The notes: a model not told the origin generated them from the sequence alone. Counted from the first letter of the stretch, positions 1 to 12,414 are shown. The stretch: DNA of 39,342 nucleotides from Coriobacteriales bacterium (GCA_031272005.1 JAISUQ010000179.1:1-39342), one strand, 5' to 3'. Translations and numbers: made by a program.

Positions 1-1011
1 TCCAACTCCCGCCAAGACATCGAACAGGTCCAGGCCGGCGACATCTGTGCCGCCGTTGGCCTTAAAGACACTTCCACCGGCGATACGCTCTGCTCTGAGA
101 ACAGCCCGGTAATCCTGGAGTCGATGGTCTTCCCCGATCCGGTCATTGATATCGCCATCGAACCGAAGACCAAGGCTGAGCAGGATAAGCTGGGCGTGGC
201 CTTGCAGAAGCTGGCCGAGGAGGATCCCACCTTCCGCGTCACCACCAACCAGGAGACCGGCCAGACCGTCATCGCCGGCATGGGCGAGCTGCATCTGGAG
301 ATCATCGTCGACCGCCTGCTGCGGGAGTTCAAGGTCGAGGCCAACGTCGGCAAACCGCAGGTAGCCTATCGCGAGACCGCCGGCAATCCGGTGGAGAATG
401 TCGAGGGCAAGTTCGTGCGCCAGAGCGGCGGTCGCGGCCAGTACGGCCATGTCTACATCAACCTCTACCCGCAGGAGCCGGGCAAGGGCTACGAGTTCGA
501 GAGCAAGATCGTTGGCGGCGTCATCCCCAAGGAATATATTACACCGGTGGATAAAGGCATCCAGGAAGCCCTGGCCTCCGGCGTGATTGCCGGCTTCCCG
601 GTCGTGGATGTGCGCGTGGAGCTGGTTGACGGCTCCTATCACGAGGTCGACTCCTCCGAGGCGGCCTTCAAGATTGCCGGCTCGATGGCCATCAAGGACG
701 CCCTGCGCAAGTCCAAGCCGGTGCTGCTGGAGCCGATGATGGAAGTCGAGGTCGAGACCCCGGAGGATTACATGGGCGACGTGATGGGCAACCTCTCATC
801 GCGCCGCGGTCAGATCCAAGGCATCGATGAGCGTGGCGGCGCCAAGCTGGTTCGGGCCATCGTGCCTCTCTCCGAGATGTTTGGCTATGCCACCGATTTA
901 CGCTCCTCCACCCAGGGGCGCGCGTCCTACACCATGCAGTTCAGCTCCTACGAGCCGGTTCCCAAGAATATCGCCGAGGAGATCGTCAGTAAGGCAGGAG
1001 GAAACGCCTAA
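1..1011 (+). CDS. fusA: Elongation factor G, C-terminal part (5' truncated by window edge)
   Basis: Frame 1 is open from base 1 ([30 protein letters not shown]...) and joins the 124-1011 ORF; EF-G motifs [17 protein letters not shown] and RRGQIQGID; followed directly by rpsJ. Confidence 0.97.
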   Translation, partial: SNSRQDIEQVQAGDICAAVGLKDTSTGDTLCSENSPVILESMVFPDPVIDIAIEPKTKAEQDKLGVALQKLAEEDPTFRVTTNQETGQTVIAGMGELHLEIIVDRLLREFKVEANVGKPQVAYRETAGNPVENVEGKFVRQSGGRGQYGHVYINLYPQEPGKGYEFESKIVGGVIPKEYITPVDKGIQEALASGVIAGFPVVDVRVELVDGSYHEVDSSEAAFKIAGSMAIKDALRKSKPVLLEPMMEVEVETPEDYMGDVMGNLSSRRGQIQGIDERGGAKLVRAIVPLSEMFGYATDLRSSTQGRASYTMQFSSYEPVPKNIAEEIVSKAGGNA

Positions 1012-1331
1012 TGGCCACCACCACCACATCGCAGAAGATCCGCATCCGTCTGAAGGGCTACGACCACGAGATCGTGGACCACTCCACCAAGCTCATCGTG
1101 GATACCGCCCAGAAGACCGGCGCCAAGGTCAGCGGCCCGATTCCGCTGCCCACCGAGCGCAATCTGTACTGCGTGATCCGCTCGCCGCACAAGGACAAGG
1201 ACAGCCGCGAGCAGTTTGAGATGCGCACCCACAAGCGCCTGATCGACATCCTTGAGCCCACGCCCAATACCGTGGACTCGCTGATGCGCCTGGATCTGCC
1301 GGCTGGTGTGGACATCGAGATCAAGTTGTAG
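1011..1331 (+). CDS. rpsJ: 30S ribosomal protein S10
   Basis: [44 protein letters not shown] overlaps the fusA stop by 1 nt. Confidence 0.97.
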   Translation: MATTTTSQKIRIRLKGYDHEIVDHSTKLIVDTAQKTGAKVSGPIPLPTERNLYCVIRSPHKDKDSREQFEMRTHKRLIDILEPTPNTVDSLMRLDLPAGVDIEIKL

Positions 1332-1404
1332 CCAACGGTCCGCTGGGGAGCGACACACGGGGTGTCGCCAGTGTCCCATGACCGAAAGTGATAAGGAAGT
1401 AGTT

Positions 1405-2022
1405 ATGTCAACGTTATTGGGAAAGAAGCTGGGAATGACCCAGGTCTGGTCGGAGAACGACCAGCTGGTGCCGGTCACCGTGCTTCAGGTCGGACCTTGC
1501 GTGGTGACGCAGATCAAGACCAACGACAAGGAAGGCTATGAGGCCATCCAGATCGGCTTTGGCGCCATCAAGCCGAGCAAGGTCAACCAGCCGATGCAGG
1601 GCCACTTCGCCGCCGCCGGCGTCGAGCCGCAAAAGGTGCTGCGCGAGGTCCGGGTGGACAGCGCCGGCGTCTATGAGCTGGGCCAGCAGCTGACGGTTGA
1701 GGATTTTGCCGAAGCCAAGAAGGTCCATGTCACCGGTATCTCCAAGGGCAAGGGTTTTGCCGGCGTCATCAAGCGGCACAACTTCCGCGGCGGTCCGGGC
1801 GGCCATGGTGCGCACTTCCATCGCGCTCCCGGTTCCATCGGCCAGTGCGCCACCCCCTCAAGGGTCTTCAAGGGGCTCAAGCTCCCCGGGCACATGGGTA
1901 CCGACAAGGTGACAGTGAAAAACCTCGAGGTCGTCAAGGTCGACGCCGAGCAGAACCTGCTGCTCGTCAAGGGCGCCGTACCTGGCGGCAAGAACGCTCT
2001 CGTCAGCGTCCGGACAGCATAG
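1405..2022 (+). CDS. rplC: 50S ribosomal protein L3
   Basis: [15 protein letters not shown]...; internal ATG at 1405 chosen over the longer ORF start because of the upstream AAGGAAG. Confidence 0.96.
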   Translation: MSTLLGKKLGMTQVWSENDQLVPVTVLQVGPCVVTQIKTNDKEGYEAIQIGFGAIKPSKVNQPMQGHFAAAGVEPQKVLREVRVDSAGVYELGQQLTVEDFAEAKKVHVTGISKGKGFAGVIKRHNFRGGPGGHGAHFHRAPGSIGQCATPSRVFKGLKLPGHMGTDKVTVKNLEVVKVDAEQNLLLVKGAVPGGKNALVSVRTA

Positions 2023-2035
2023 GAGGCTTGCGAGA

Positions 2036-2665
2036 ATGGCAACTTTAGCAGTAGACATCAAGAACGCCGAAGGTAAGAAGGTCGGCAGCGCCAAGCTGGA
2101 CGAGAAGGTCTTCGGCATCGCTCCCAACATCCACGTGCTGCACCAGGTGGTGCGGGCCCAGCAGGCCGCTGCCCGCCAGGGCACGCACGACACCAAGACC
2201 CGCGGCCAGGTCAGCGGCGGCGGCAAGAAGCCCTTCCGCCAGAAGGGCACCGGGCGGGCCCGTCAGGGTACCATCCGCGCACCGCACTACACCGGCGGCG
2301 GCGTGGTCTTCGGGCCGCATCCGCGCAGCTACGACTTCAAGGTCAACAAGAAGGAAGTCAAGCTGGCCTTGCGCTCGGCGCTGTCTGCCAAGCAGGCCGA
2401 AGGCGTGTTGCTGGTCGTGGAAGCCCTGGACTTCGAGAAGCCCTCGACCAAACAGGCTGTGGCCACCCTGAAGGCTTTGGATGTCAGCGGCCGTGTGACC
2501 ATCGTGCTCACCGAGGAAGACATCAATGCCTTCCTCTCACTGCGCAATATCCCCGGGGTGCGGGTCATCGCCGTCAGCGAGGCCAACACCTACGATTTGA
2601 TTGACAACAAGGCGCTGCTGTTCACCAAGCCGGCGCTGACGCGCATCGAGGAGGTGCTGAAGTAA
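2036..2665 (+). CDS. rplD: 50S ribosomal protein L4
   Basis: GGGKKPFRQKGTGRARQGTIRAPHYTGGGVVFGPHPRSY motif; operon position. Confidence 0.97.
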   Translation: MATLAVDIKNAEGKKVGSAKLDEKVFGIAPNIHVLHQVVRAQQAAARQGTHDTKTRGQVSGGGKKPFRQKGTGRARQGTIRAPHYTGGGVVFGPHPRSYDFKVNKKEVKLALRSALSAKQAEGVLLVVEALDFEKPSTKQAVATLKALDVSGRVTIVLTEEDINAFLSLRNIPGVRVIAVSEANTYDLIDNKALLFTKPALTRIEEVLK

Positions 2666-2949
2666 TGGAAGATCCCCGTCAGGTGATCCTGCGCCCCATC
2701 ATCTCCGAGCGCAGCTACGACCTTCTGGAGCACAACCGCTACAGCTTCGAGGTTGCCAGGAAGGCCAATAAGGTGGAGATCGGGCAGGCCGTCGAAGCCA
2801 TCTTCGACGTCACCGTGCTCTCGGTCAACACCATGAACGTCAGCGGCAAGCCCAAACGCGTGCGTTACGCCAAGGGTCACAGCCGCTCCTGGAAGAAGGC
2901 CATCGTCACCTTGAAGGATGGCGATAAGATCGAAGCGTTCGGAGTCTAA
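2665..2949 (+). CDS. rplW: 50S ribosomal protein L23
   Basis: [42 protein letters not shown]; operon position. Confidence 0.96.
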   Translation: MEDPRQVILRPIISERSYDLLEHNRYSFEVARKANKVEIGQAVEAIFDVTVLSVNTMNVSGKPKRVRYAKGHSRSWKKAIVTLKDGDKIEAFGV

Positions 2950-2950
2950 C

Positions 2951-3781
<831 letters not shown>

Positions 3782-3783
3782 CG

Positions 3784-4059
3784 ATGAGCAGAAGTCTGAA
3801 GAAAGGGCCGTTTGTCGAGCCACGGTTGTTGGAGCGCATCGCCCGGCTGAACGAAGCCGGCGACAAGCAGGTCGTCAAGACCTGGTCGCGGGCCTCCACC
3901 ATCTTTCCGGAGATGGTCGGTCATACCATCGCCATCCACGACGGCCGCAAGCATGTACCGGTCTATATCACCGAGTCGATGGTCGGCCACAAACTCGGCG
4001 AATTCGCCGTGACCCGGACCTTCCGCGGCCACGCCGGCGACAAGAAAGGCAAGAAGTAA
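3784..4059 (+). CDS. rpsS: 30S ribosomal protein S19
   Basis: [11 protein letters not shown]..., [16 protein letters not shown]. Confidence 0.97.
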   Translation: MSRSLKKGPFVEPRLLERIARLNEAGDKQVVKTWSRASTIFPEMVGHTIAIHDGRKHVPVYITESMVGHKLGEFAVTRTFRGHAGDKKGKK

Positions 4060-4397
4060 TGGAAGCCAGAGCCCAAGCCCGCTATGTGCGGGTATCACCC
4101 AGCAAGGCCCGCCTGGTCGTGGATCTGATCCGCGGCAAGGAAGTGCCCCGCGCCCGCGAAATCCTGCAATTCTCCGACCGCAATGTGGCCGAAGTTGTGG
4201 AGAAGTGCCTGAACAGCGCCGTTGCCAACGCCGAGCGCGATGGCGTCAAGCCGGAGAGCCTGTTCGTCAAGTCGACCTACGCCGACGAGGGCCCCACACT
4301 GAAGCGTTATCGTCCGCGCGCCAAGGGATCGGCCAGCCGTATCCGCAAGCGCACGAGTCATATCACCGTTATCGTCGCAACCCGAGAGGAGGCATAA
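4059..4397 (+). CDS. rplV: 50S ribosomal protein L22
   Basis: [20 protein letters not shown]..., [20 protein letters not shown]. Confidence 0.97.
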   Translation: MEARAQARYVRVSPSKARLVVDLIRGKEVPRAREILQFSDRNVAEVVEKCLNSAVANAERDGVKPESLFVKSTYADEGPTLKRYRPRAKGSASRIRKRTSHITVIVATREEA

Positions 4398-4401
4398 GCG
4401 T

Positions 4402-5115
4402 ATGGGTCAGAAGGTTTACCCAACCGGTTTCCGTCTCGGCATCACCGAAGAATGGCGCAGTCGCTGGTATGCAAATAAGGACTACAGGACTACGCTGGCC
4501 AATGATTTGGCACTGCGCAAGTTCCTGGACAGCAAGCTGTCCCGGGCCGCCGTCTCCAAGACCGAGATTGAGCGGGCTGGCGACAAGATCAAGGTAATCA
4601 TCACCACCGCCCGCCCCGGCATCGTCATCGGCAAGCAGGGCTCAGAGATCGACAAGCTGCGCAAGGACCTGGAGAAGATCGCCAATGGCCAGGTCAATGT
4701 CGAGGTCATCGAGATCAAGCGCCCCGAGCTGGATGCCGTGCTGATTGCCCAGAGCGTCGCCGAGCAGCTGGAGGGCCGCGTGGCCTTCCGCCGGGCGATG
4801 CGCAAGGCCGTCCAGAACGCCCGCAAGAGTGGCGCCAAGGGCATCCGTATCCAGTGCTCCGGCCGTCTGGGCGGCGCTGAGATGAGCCGCCGCGAGTGGT
4901 ACCGCGAGGGCCGCGTGCCCCTGCACACCCTGCGGGCCAAGATCGACTACGGTTTTGCCACGGCAGCCACCACCATGGGCTCCATTGGCGTCAAGGTCTG
5001 GGTCTATCACGGCGAGAAGCTGCCCGGCCAACCCACTCCAGAGCCGGCGCTGGAAGGCTCCAGCCGTCCGGATCGCGACCGTCCGCGTCGTCCGCGTGGC
5101 GAAGGGAGGAAGTGA
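4402..5115 (+). CDS. rpsC: 30S ribosomal protein S3
   Basis: [15 protein letters not shown]..., [17 protein letters not shown] motif. Confidence 0.97.
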   Translation: MGQKVYPTGFRLGITEEWRSRWYANKDYRTTLANDLALRKFLDSKLSRAAVSKTEIERAGDKIKVIITTARPGIVIGKQGSEIDKLRKDLEKIANGQVNVEVIEIKRPELDAVLIAQSVAEQLEGRVAFRRAMRKAVQNARKSGAKGIRIQCSGRLGGAEMSRREWYREGRVPLHTLRAKIDYGFATAATTMGSIGVKVWVYHGEKLPGQPTPEPALEGSSRPDRDRPRRPRGEGRK

Positions 5116-5117
5116 AC

Positions 5118-5537
5118 ATGCTTATCCCCAAGCGCGTCAAGCACCGCAAGGTGCAACGAGGCTCGATGAAGGGCACGGCCAAAGGTGGCACCGAGCTGAA
5201 CTTCGGCACCTATGGCATCAAGGCCCTGGAGCCGCATTGGATCACCAACCGTCAGATTGAGGCTGCCCGTGTGGCCATGACCCGTCATATGAAGCGTGGC
5301 GGCCGTGTCTGGATCACCATCTTCCCAGACAAGCCAATCACCAAGAAGCCGGCCGAGACACGCATGGGCTCCGGCAAGGGCAATCCTGAGGAATGGGTGG
5401 CCGTGGTCAAGCCCGGGCGCATCATGTTCGAGATCGCCGACGTGGATCACGAGATCGCCGTGGAGGCCCTGCGCCTGGCCATCCAGAAACTGCCCATCAA
5501 ATGTAAGATCGTCACCAAGCAAGCAGAGGGGGAGTAG
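5118..5537 (+). CDS. rplP: 50S ribosomal protein L16
   Basis: [27 protein letters not shown] at 5118 within the longer ORF. Confidence 0.97.
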   Translation: MLIPKRVKHRKVQRGSMKGTAKGGTELNFGTYGIKALEPHWITNRQIEAARVAMTRHMKRGGRVWITIFPDKPITKKPAETRMGSGKGNPEEWVAVVKPGRIMFEIADVDHEIAVEALRLAIQKLPIKCKIVTKQAEGE

Positions 5538-5538
5538 C

Positions 5539-5751
5539 ATGAAAGCCAAAGAGATTCGCGAACTCTCCAACGATGACCTGAAGGTCAAGTTAAAGGAAGG
5601 CCGCGCCGAGCTGTTCAACCTGCGTTTCCAGATGGCCACCAGCCAGCTGGATAACACGGCGCGTATCAAGACAGTGAAAAAGGACATCGCCCGGGTACTG
5701 ACCGAAATCCGCGCCCGCGAAGACGCTGTCCAGCTGGATGTTGCCAGTTGA
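5539..5751 (+). CDS. rpmC: 50S ribosomal protein L29
   Basis: [42 protein letters not shown] at 5539. Confidence 0.95.
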   Translation: MKAKEIRELSNDDLKVKLKEGRAELFNLRFQMATSQLDNTARIKTVKKDIARVLTEIRAREDAVQLDVAS

Positions 5752-5812
5752 GTTGGAGTTTGGGACCAATAATCATGTTGGCCGTGCAGCCGACAGGTAA
5801 GGAAGAAGTGAA

Positions 5813-6073
5813 ATGAGCGAGCAACGCAATCATCGCAAGGTGCGCCAGGGTACGGTGGTCTCCGCCGCCTCGGACAAGACCTGTGTGGTCGAGGTCAAGG
5901 AGCGCAAGCCGCATCCCATCTACGGCAAGATGATGACCCGCACCAAGAAGTTCCACGCCCACGACGAAGCCAACGCCGCTGGTGTGGGTGATGTCGTAAC
6001 CATCATGGAGACCCGGCCCCTGTCCAAGCTCAAGCGCTGGCGTCTGGTCGACATCGTGGAGAAGGCAAAGTAA
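5813..6073 (+). CDS. rpsQ: 30S ribosomal protein S17
   Basis: [45 protein letters not shown]. Confidence 0.96.
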   Translation: MSEQRNHRKVRQGTVVSAASDKTCVVEVKERKPHPIYGKMMTRTKKFHAHDEANAAGVGDVVTIMETRPLSKLKRWRLVDIVEKAK

Positions 6074-6184
6074 TAGCAAGTGAGCTTATTAGTATTTGGC
6101 CACCACCCCCGTGGACAGGCCGGATGACCAGCGTCAGTTGTGTCAATGATGTAGTCGGACAAGCAGTAGGTAAGGAAGAGTAAG

Positions 6185-6553
6185 ATGATTCAGGTAGAGA
6201 CAATGCTCCAGGTGGCCGATAACTCCGGCGCCCGCAAGGTGCAGTGCATCAAGGTGCTCGGCGGCTCCAAGCGCCGTTACGCCGGTCTGGGCGACGTCAT
6301 CGTCTGCGCCGTCAAGGAAGCCACGCCCAACGGCAACGTCAAGAAGGGCGAGGTTGTGCGCTGCGTCATCGTCCGCGTCAAGAAGGAAGTCCGCCGCAAG
6401 GACGGCAGCTACATCAAGTTCGATCAGAACGCCGCCGTGGTCATCGACGCCGCTGGCGCCCCGCGGGGTACGCGCATCTTCGGCCCTGTGGCCCGCGAGC
6501 TGCGCGACAAGCGTTACATGAAGATCGTCTCCCTGGCTCCGGAAACGCTGTGA
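6185..6553 (+). CDS. rplN: 50S ribosomal protein L14
   Basis: [37 protein letters not shown]. Confidence 0.97.
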   Translation: MIQVETMLQVADNSGARKVQCIKVLGGSKRRYAGLGDVIVCAVKEATPNGNVKKGEVVRCVIVRVKKEVRRKDGSYIKFDQNAAVVIDAAGAPRGTRIFGPVARELRDKRYMKIVSLAPETL

Positions 6554-6607
6554 GCCAGGACTGTCAGGCATTGATGTGGTCGTAGAGATTACAGGTAAGG
6601 TTGGAAA

Positions 6608-6931
6608 ATGAGTAACAACAAGATGCGTATCCACAAAGGAGACACCGTCAAGGTTATCTCCGGCAAGTCCAAAGGCGCCGTCGGCCCGGTGATGCGGGCT
6701 ATCCCCGAGAGCCGTAAAGTGGTGGTGGAGAAGGTCGCCGTGGCCAAGAAGGCCCAGCGCCCGACCCGCGACAACCCCTCCGGCGGCATCATGAGCATCG
6801 AGAAGCCCATCCATGTGTCCACCGTCATGCTGGTCTGCCCCAAGTGCAGCCAGCCGACCCGCGTGGGCCTGAAGCTGACCGATGGCAAGAAGCAGCGCGT
6901 CTGCAAGAAGTGCGGAGAGGTGATCGACTGA
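6608..6931 (+). CDS. rplX: 50S ribosomal protein L24
   Basis: [20 protein letters not shown]-terminal CPKC...CKKC zinc-ribbon-like extension. Confidence 0.96.
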   Translation: MSNNKMRIHKGDTVKVISGKSKGAVGPVMRAIPESRKVVVEKVAVAKKAQRPTRDNPSGGIMSIEKPIHVSTVMLVCPKCSQPTRVGLKLTDGKKQRVCKKCGEVID

Positions 6932-7476
6932 TGACCGCCAGGCTGAAAGAGAAGTACAAGACCGAGATCGTTCCCTCGCTGGAGCAGAAGCTGAGCATCA
7001 AGAACATCAATCAGGTGCCGCGGTTGGAGAAGATTGTCGTCAACATGGGCGTGGGTGCGGCTACCCAGGATGCCAAGCAGCTGGATGCGGCTATCGCCGA
7101 TCTGCGGGCCATCACCGGCCAACAGCCGCGCATCTGCCGGGCCAAGAAGTCCATCGCCTCCTTCAAGCTGCGTACCGGCATGGCCATCGGCGCCAAGGTG
7201 ACGCTGCGCGGCGAGCGGATGTGGGAGTTTTTGGACCGGTTGCTGTGCACCGCCATCCCCCGGGTGCGCGACTTCCGCGGTATTCCCACCGAGAGCTTTG
7301 ACGGGCGGGGCAACTACTCGCTGGGCATCACCGAGCAGCTGATCTTCACCGAGATTGATTATGACAAGGTCGACAAGACCCGTGGCATGGACATCACCTT
7401 CGTGACCACGGCCGAGACAGACGAGCAGGCCAAAGCCCTCTTCGAAGAGCTGGGCTTCCCGTTCAAGAGGAACTGA
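6931..7476 (+). CDS. rplE: 50S ribosomal protein L5
   Basis: [16 protein letters not shown]..., [19 protein letters not shown] at 6931 overlaps the rplX stop. Confidence 0.96.
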   Translation: MTARLKEKYKTEIVPSLEQKLSIKNINQVPRLEKIVVNMGVGAATQDAKQLDAAIADLRAITGQQPRICRAKKSIASFKLRTGMAIGAKVTLRGERMWEFLDRLLCTAIPRVRDFRGIPTESFDGRGNYSLGITEQLIFTEIDYDKVDKTRGMDITFVTTAETDEQAKALFEELGFPFKRN

Positions 7477-7523
7477 GCATTGTCACCCCCTGATAGGGGA
7501 CTGAGAGATTGAAGGAGTAAGTA

Positions 7524-7709
7524 GTGGCAAAGAAGTCGATGATCGCCAAGGCTCAACGCGACCCCAAGTTCTCTACGCGCCAGCACAACCGCTGCACCCG
7601 CTGCGGCCGCCCGCGCGCCTATTATCGGCAGTTCGGCCTGTGCCGGGTCTGCCTCAGGGAGCTCGCCAGTCGCGGCGAACTGCCCGGTGTTCGCAAGGCC
7701 AGCTGGTAG
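7524..7709 (+). CDS. rpsN: 30S ribosomal protein S14, zinc-binding short form
   Basis: 61 aa; [20 protein letters not shown] two-CxxC motif; GTG start preceded by AAGGAG. Confidence 0.96.
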   Translation: MAKKSMIAKAQRDPKFSTRQHNRCTRCGRPRAYYRQFGLCRVCLRELASRGELPGVRKASW

Positions 7710-7822
7710 GCAGCAAAGGCCCAGGACAACCGGGAAGACCGGCCGGTCAGGCGCCCCTGCCAGGGGTGGTGGCGAACCAACCGGAGCGGTTCATCAGGTA
7801 GGACACATACAGGAGGCACAAA

Positions 7823-8221
7823 ATGTCAATGACAGACCCCATCGCGGATATGCTCACCAGGGTGCGAAACGCCAACTCCGCGAGCAAGGAAAAGGTGAGC
7901 ATCCCTTCGAGCAAGAAGCTCATCGAGATTGCCCGCATCCTCAAGGAGGAGGGCTATATCGTCGATTTTGAGGTGATCGATGCGGCTCCGGTCAATGAGC
8001 TGGTCATCACCTTGAAGTACGGCCCCAAGAAGCAGAAGACCCTCAGAGGGCTGAAGCGCATCTCCAAGCCCGGCCTGCGCGTTTACGCCGGTAAGGACGA
8101 GCTCCCGCGGGTGCTCGGTGGCCTCGGCACCGCTGTTATCTCAACATCAAAAGGCGTGATGACCGATCGCGACGCCCGCAAGGCTGGCGTTGGCGGCGAG
8201 GTCCTCGCGTTCATCTGGTAG
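7823..8221 (+). CDS. rpsH: 30S ribosomal protein S8
   Basis: [20 protein letters not shown]..., [26 protein letters not shown]. Confidence 0.97.
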   Translation: MSMTDPIADMLTRVRNANSASKEKVSIPSSKKLIEIARILKEEGYIVDFEVIDAAPVNELVITLKYGPKKQKTLRGLKRISKPGLRVYAGKDELPRVLGGLGTAVISTSKGVMTDRDARKAGVGGEVLAFIW

Positions 8222-8233
8222 GAGTGAGGCATC

Positions 8234-8773
8234 ATGTCACGTATCGGTAAGCAACCTATCCCCGTGCCCGCCGGCGTCACCGTCAGCGTCGATGGTCTGA
8301 ACGTCAAGGTCTCCGGTCCCAAGGGCCAGCTGGAGCAGGACATCTGCAAGTATGTCAGCGTCCGTCAGGATGGCGAGCAGCTGCTGGTCGAGCGGATCGA
8401 CGACAGCCGCGAGGCCCGCTCCTATCACGGACTGTACCGTACGCTGATCGCCAACATGGTCATCGGCGTCAGCGAGGGATTCAGCAAGGGTCTGGAGATC
8501 CAGGGTGTGGGCTATCGCGCCGCGCTGAAGGGCAACGACCTGGAGATGCAGCTGGGCTATTCGCACCCCGTGCTGGTCAAGGCCGGCGACGGTATCAGCT
8601 TCGAGGTACCGGCACCTACCCAGATCAAGGTGCTGGGCATCGACAAGCAGAAGGTCGGTCAGGTGGCCGCAGACATCCGCAAGTGGCGCAAGCCGGAGCC
8701 CTACAAGGGCAAGGGCATCCGCTATGAGGGCGAGTATGTGCGCCGCAAGCTCGGTAAGGCCGCAGGTAACTAA
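8234..8773 (+). CDS. rplF: 50S ribosomal protein L6
   Basis: [15 protein letters not shown]..., [23 protein letters not shown]. Confidence 0.97.
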   Translation: MSRIGKQPIPVPAGVTVSVDGLNVKVSGPKGQLEQDICKYVSVRQDGEQLLVERIDDSREARSYHGLYRTLIANMVIGVSEGFSKGLEIQGVGYRAALKGNDLEMQLGYSHPVLVKAGDGISFEVPAPTQIKVLGIDKQKVGQVAADIRKWRKPEPYKGKGIRYEGEYVRRKLGKAAGN

Positions 8774-8870
8774 GTCGGCGGTGCTCTCCTGAGACGAGGG
8801 CCCGGCGGTATCGAAGTGGTAAGCAAGGGCTGTCGCCAAGACAGCCACCAGGGTTTGAGAAAGGCATGAA

Positions 8871-9239
8871 ATGGACAAACTCAAGGCAAAGGCAGCAGGC
8901 CTGAAGCGGCGCCAGAAGCGGGTGCGCGGCAAGATCAGCGGTACCCCCGAGGTGCCCCGCCTGCGGGTCACGCGCTCCAACGGCAACATCTATGCTCAGG
9001 TCATCGACGATGTGGCCGGCCGCACGCTGGTGTCGGCCTCCTCGCTGGACCCGGAGTTCAAGAAGCAGGACAAGACCGGCGCCACGGTTGAGGGCGCGGC
9101 AGTTGTCGGCGAGCTGGTGGGCAAGCGGGCAGTGGACAAGCAGATCAAGGCCGTCGTCTTCGACCGCGGCGGATACATCTATCATGGCCGGGTCAAGGCT
9201 CTGGCCGACGGCGCCCGCAATGCGGGCCTGGAATTTTAG
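8871..9239 (+). CDS. rplR: 50S ribosomal protein L18
   Basis: [35 protein letters not shown]..., [20 protein letters not shown]. Confidence 0.96.
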   Translation: MDKLKAKAAGLKRRQKRVRGKISGTPEVPRLRVTRSNGNIYAQVIDDVAGRTLVSASSLDPEFKKQDKTGATVEGAAVVGELVGKRAVDKQIKAVVFDRGGYIYHGRVKALADGARNAGLEF

Positions 9240-9257
9240 GAAGGGCTGGTCTGGTAC

Positions 9258-9791
9258 ATGGCAAGAGTAAAAGCACCCGTAGCTGAGCTCCAGGAGAAGG
9301 TCGTCTATATCAACCGCGTCTCCAAGGTGGTCAAGGGCGGTCGCCGCTTCGCCTTGACGGCGTTGGTCGTCGTCGGCGACGGCGAAGGCAAGGTCGGCGT
9401 GGGGATGGGTAAGAGCACCGAAGTGCCCATCGCCATCAAGAAGGGCGTTGAAGACGCCAAGAAGAACCTCTTCAGCGTGCCGCTGACCCCCGAAGGCACC
9501 CTGCCGCACGAGGTGTTGGGCACCTACGGCGCCGGCAAGGTCATGCTCAAGCCCGCCACCCCCGGTACCGGTGTCATCGCCGGCGGACCGGTGCGCGCCC
9601 TGCTGGAGCTGGCCGGCGTGAAGAACGTGCTCTCCAAGTCGTTGGGCACCAACAACGCCATGAACATCGTCAAAGCGGCCGCCGAGGGACTCAAACAGCT
9701 CTCCAGCCCGAGCGAGGTAGCCTCCCGCCGCGACACCACCGTAGCCCGTATCTACGGTTGGAAGCCTAAGAAGGAGAACAGCGATGCCTGA
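9258..9791 (+). CDS. rpsE: 30S ribosomal protein S5
   Basis: [40 protein letters not shown]. Confidence 0.97.
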   Translation: MARVKAPVAELQEKVVYINRVSKVVKGGRRFALTALVVVGDGEGKVGVGMGKSTEVPIAIKKGVEDAKKNLFSVPLTPEGTLPHEVLGTYGAGKVMLKPATPGTGVIAGGPVRALLELAGVKNVLSKSLGTNNAMNIVKAAAEGLKQLSSPSEVASRRDTTVARIYGWKPKKENSDA

Positions 9792-9984
9792 GACAAAGAA
9801 GGCCGCCAAGACGCTGAAGGTCACCCAGATAAAGTCGACCATCGGCTACAAGTCGGATCAGGCCAGGACCATCAAAGCCCTGGGTTTGGGCAAGATTGGC
9901 CGCAGCGTCGAGCAGGTTGACAACCCCGCCGTGCGCGGCATGATATTCAAGGTCAAGCATTTAGTGAAAGTGGAGGAGATCTAG
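9784..9984 (+). CDS. rpmD: 50S ribosomal protein L30
   Basis: [51 protein letters not shown]. Confidence 0.96.
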   Translation: MPETKKAAKTLKVTQIKSTIGYKSDQARTIKALGLGKIGRSVEQVDNPAVRGMIFKVKHLVKVEEI

Positions 9985-9985
9985 C

Positions 9986-10435
9986 ATGCAGCTCCATGAT
10001 CTGGCGCCAGCACCAGGCTCGCGCAAAGCCCGTAAGAGGGTCGGTCGGGGCCATGGCTCCGGCCTGGGTAAGACAGCCGGCCGCGGCTACAACGGTCAGA
10101 AGTCCCGCGCTGGCGGCGCCAAGGGCGCCGGCTTCGAGGGCGGTCAGACCCCGCTGGCCCGCCGCCTGCCCAAGCTGCCCGGATTCCGCAACATCAACCG
10201 GGTGGAGTACGCAGCGGTCAACGTCGGTCGCCTGGACGCCACATTCGCCGATGGCGATACGGTCGACGGCGATTCACTCCTGGCCAAGGGCATCATCAAG
10301 AAGTCCACGGCCCTGGTCAAGGTGCTCGGTGACGGCGAACTCACCAAGAGCCTGACTGTCAAGGTGGATAAGGTCTCAGCAACAGCGGCCGCCAAGATTC
10401 AGGCCGCCGGCGGAAAGGTGGAAGCGCCTTGCTAA
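9986..10435 (+). CDS. rplO: 50S ribosomal protein L15
   Basis: [44 protein letters not shown]. Confidence 0.97.
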   Translation: MQLHDLAPAPGSRKARKRVGRGHGSGLGKTAGRGYNGQKSRAGGAKGAGFEGGQTPLARRLPKLPGFRNINRVEYAAVNVGRLDATFADGDTVDGDSLLAKGIIKKSTALVKVLGDGELTKSLTVKVDKVSATAAAKIQAAGGKVEAPC

Positions 10436-11703
10436 GCGCCATCCTCAACGCGTTTCGCGTTCCCGACCTGCGCAAGAAGATCCTCTTCACGCTGGCCATC
10501 ATCGCTTTGTACCGTCTGGGTTCCTTTGTGCCGGTACCCGGCATCGACGCCCAGGCCCTGACGGCGGCCTTCAAAGAGGGCATGACCAGCGGCGGGGCGA
10601 CCGTCTGGCTGAATCTCTTCTCCGGAAACGCCCTGTCCAACTTCTCGGTGTTGTCGTTGGGCATCATGCCCTATATCACGGCGTCGATCATCATGCAGCT
10701 GATGCAGGGCGTGATTCCGGCGCTGCAGCGTTGGGCCACCGAAGGCGAGACCGGCCGGAAGAAGATCACCCAGATCACCAGGTATGTGACGCTGGGTCTC
10801 GGTGTCATTAACGCCATCGGCTACCTGTTGATGTTCCGCTATCAATACAACGTGCACCTGACCGACACCATCCCGACCATGGTCACTTCGGCCATTATCC
10901 TGTTTACCCTGGTGGCCGGCGTGGCTTTGATCATGTGGATGGGTGAGCTGATTACCCAGCGCGGTGTGGGCAACGGTATGTCACTGATCATCTTCTCCAA
11001 TATCGTGGCCGGGTTCCCTTCGGCTATCTGGGAGTCGGCGGCTGTCGAGCAGAACCGGGCCATCACCATCCTGATTCTGGCTGTGGTGCTGCTGGTGATT
11101 CCGGGCATCGTGCTGATTGAGCGCGGTCAGCGGCGCATTCCGGTGAATTACGCCAAGCGCATCCAGGGCCGCAAGGTCATGGGTGGCACCTCCACCTACA
11201 TCCCCCTGAAGGTCAACGGTGCCGGCGTCATCCCGATCATCTTTGCCAGCGCCATCCTCTATTTTCCGGCGCAGCTGGCGGTGTTCTTTCAGGTGGACTG
11301 GCTGCAGAGCTTTGCCAACGCTTTGACCAGCGGCTGGTTGAACTGGATACTCAATGCTGCGTTGATTGTCTTTTTCTGCTTCTTCTACACCTCGATGGTC
11401 TTCAACCCCGAGCAGACTGCCGATAACCTGCGCAAGCAGGGCGGGTTCATCCCCGGCGTGCGCCCCGGGCAGAATACCGTGCAATACATCAAGAATGTCT
11501 TGAACCGCATCACGTTGCCGGGCGGCTTCTACATCGCCGCCATCGCCGTGCTGCCCAGCATCATCTTCGCCTTCATCGCCGACCCGCTGATCTCGGCCTT
11601 TGGTGGCACGTCAATCCTGATTATGGTCGGCGTGGCCCTGGATACCATGAGCAAGATCGAGAGCCAGCTGAAGATGCACCACTACGACGGTTTCTTCAAG
11701 TAG
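10429..11703 (+). CDS. secY: Protein translocase subunit SecY
   Basis: 424 aa polytopic protein; [35 protein letters not shown] start overlapping rplO. Confidence 0.97.
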   Translation: MLSAILNAFRVPDLRKKILFTLAIIALYRLGSFVPVPGIDAQALTAAFKEGMTSGGATVWLNLFSGNALSNFSVLSLGIMPYITASIIMQLMQGVIPALQRWATEGETGRKKITQITRYVTLGLGVINAIGYLLMFRYQYNVHLTDTIPTMVTSAIILFTLVAGVALIMWMGELITQRGVGNGMSLIIFSNIVAGFPSAIWESAAVEQNRAITILILAVVLLVIPGIVLIERGQRRIPVNYAKRIQGRKVMGGTSTYIPLKVNGAGVIPIIFASAILYFPAQLAVFFQVDWLQSFANALTSGWLNWILNAALIVFFCFFYTSMVFNPEQTADNLRKQGGFIPGVRPGQNTVQYIKNVLNRITLPGGFYIAAIAVLPSIIFAFIADPLISAFGGTSILIMVGVALDTMSKIESQLKMHHYDGFFK

Positions 11704-11716
11704 GGCAGGCAGGCAC

Positions 11717-11738
11717 GCCGGCACCGCCTGGTGCCGGC
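11717..11738 (+). terminator. Perfect 9-bp stem-loop between secY and adk (terminator or attenuator-like; no clear U-tract)
   Basis: GCCGGCACC-GCCT-GGTGCCGGC; a TATAAT (11768-11773) lies just upstream of adk. Confidence 0.4.
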
Positions 11739-11790
11739 ATCAACGCTCAGTCAGTATGCTCGAGCTTTATAATTGAGAAAGGGAGGATGT

Positions 11791-12414
11791 ATGAACATCG
11801 TTCTTCTGGGAGCCCCGGGGGCCGGCAAGGGAACACAGGCCGCCAAACTGGTTGCGGAATATGATATTGCTCACATCTCCACTGGCGACATCCTGCGTGC
11901 GGCGGTCAAGGCTGGCACGCCGCTGGGGCTGGAGGCCAAGCAGTACATGGACGCCGGCGAGCTGGTGCCGGACTCCGTGGTTATCGGGCTGGTCAAGGAG
12001 CGCCTGCAGGAGAAGGACACCGACAAGGGCTTCATCCTCGACGGCTTCCCGCGCACCACGACTCAGGCGGTAGCCCTTTCCAGCGAGCTCTCGGAACTCG
12101 GGCGCGACATCGATGCGGCCATCGCCGTGATTGTCGACCCGGAAGCCATCGTCAAGCGCCTGACCGCCCGCCGGCTCTGTAAGGCCTGCGGCTACATCGG
12201 CAACGCCGATGACGCCACCTGCCCCCAGTGTAGCGGCGAGATGTACCAGCGCGACGATGACAAGCCCGAGACGGTACGCAATCGCCTGGACGTCTACGAG
12301 CAGGCCACAGCGCCGTTGATTGACTACTATCGCGGCAGCGACCTGCTGGTCGAGGTGGATGGCGACAGGCCCGTGGATGAGGTCTTTGCGGCCATCAAAA
12401 AGGCGTTGAAATAG
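11791..12414 (+). CDS. adk: Adenylate kinase, LID domain with Cys4 zinc motif
   Basis: MNIVLLGAPGAGKGTQAAKL P-loop; LID CKAC...CPQC; ATG 11791 after GGGAGG. Confidence 0.96.
   Translation: MNIVLLGAPGAGKGTQAAKLVAEYDIAHISTGDILRAAVKAGTPLGLEAKQYMDAGELVPDSVVIGLVKERLQEKDTDKGFILDGFPRTTTQAVALSSELSELGRDIDAAIAVIVDPEAIVKRLTARRLCKACGYIGNADDATCPQCSGEMYQRDDDKPETVRNRLDVYEQATAPLIDYYRGSDLLVEVDGDRPVDEVFAAIKKALK

Noticed and set aside
8795-8870. tRNA-like look of the rplF-rplR spacer (ggtatcgaagtggtaagc...ggctgtcgccaagacagcc...ggtttga)
   Set aside because: The 7-nt anticodon-like loop CGCCAAG lacks U33, no matching acceptor stem or TTCGA arm was found; treated as a simple hairpin.
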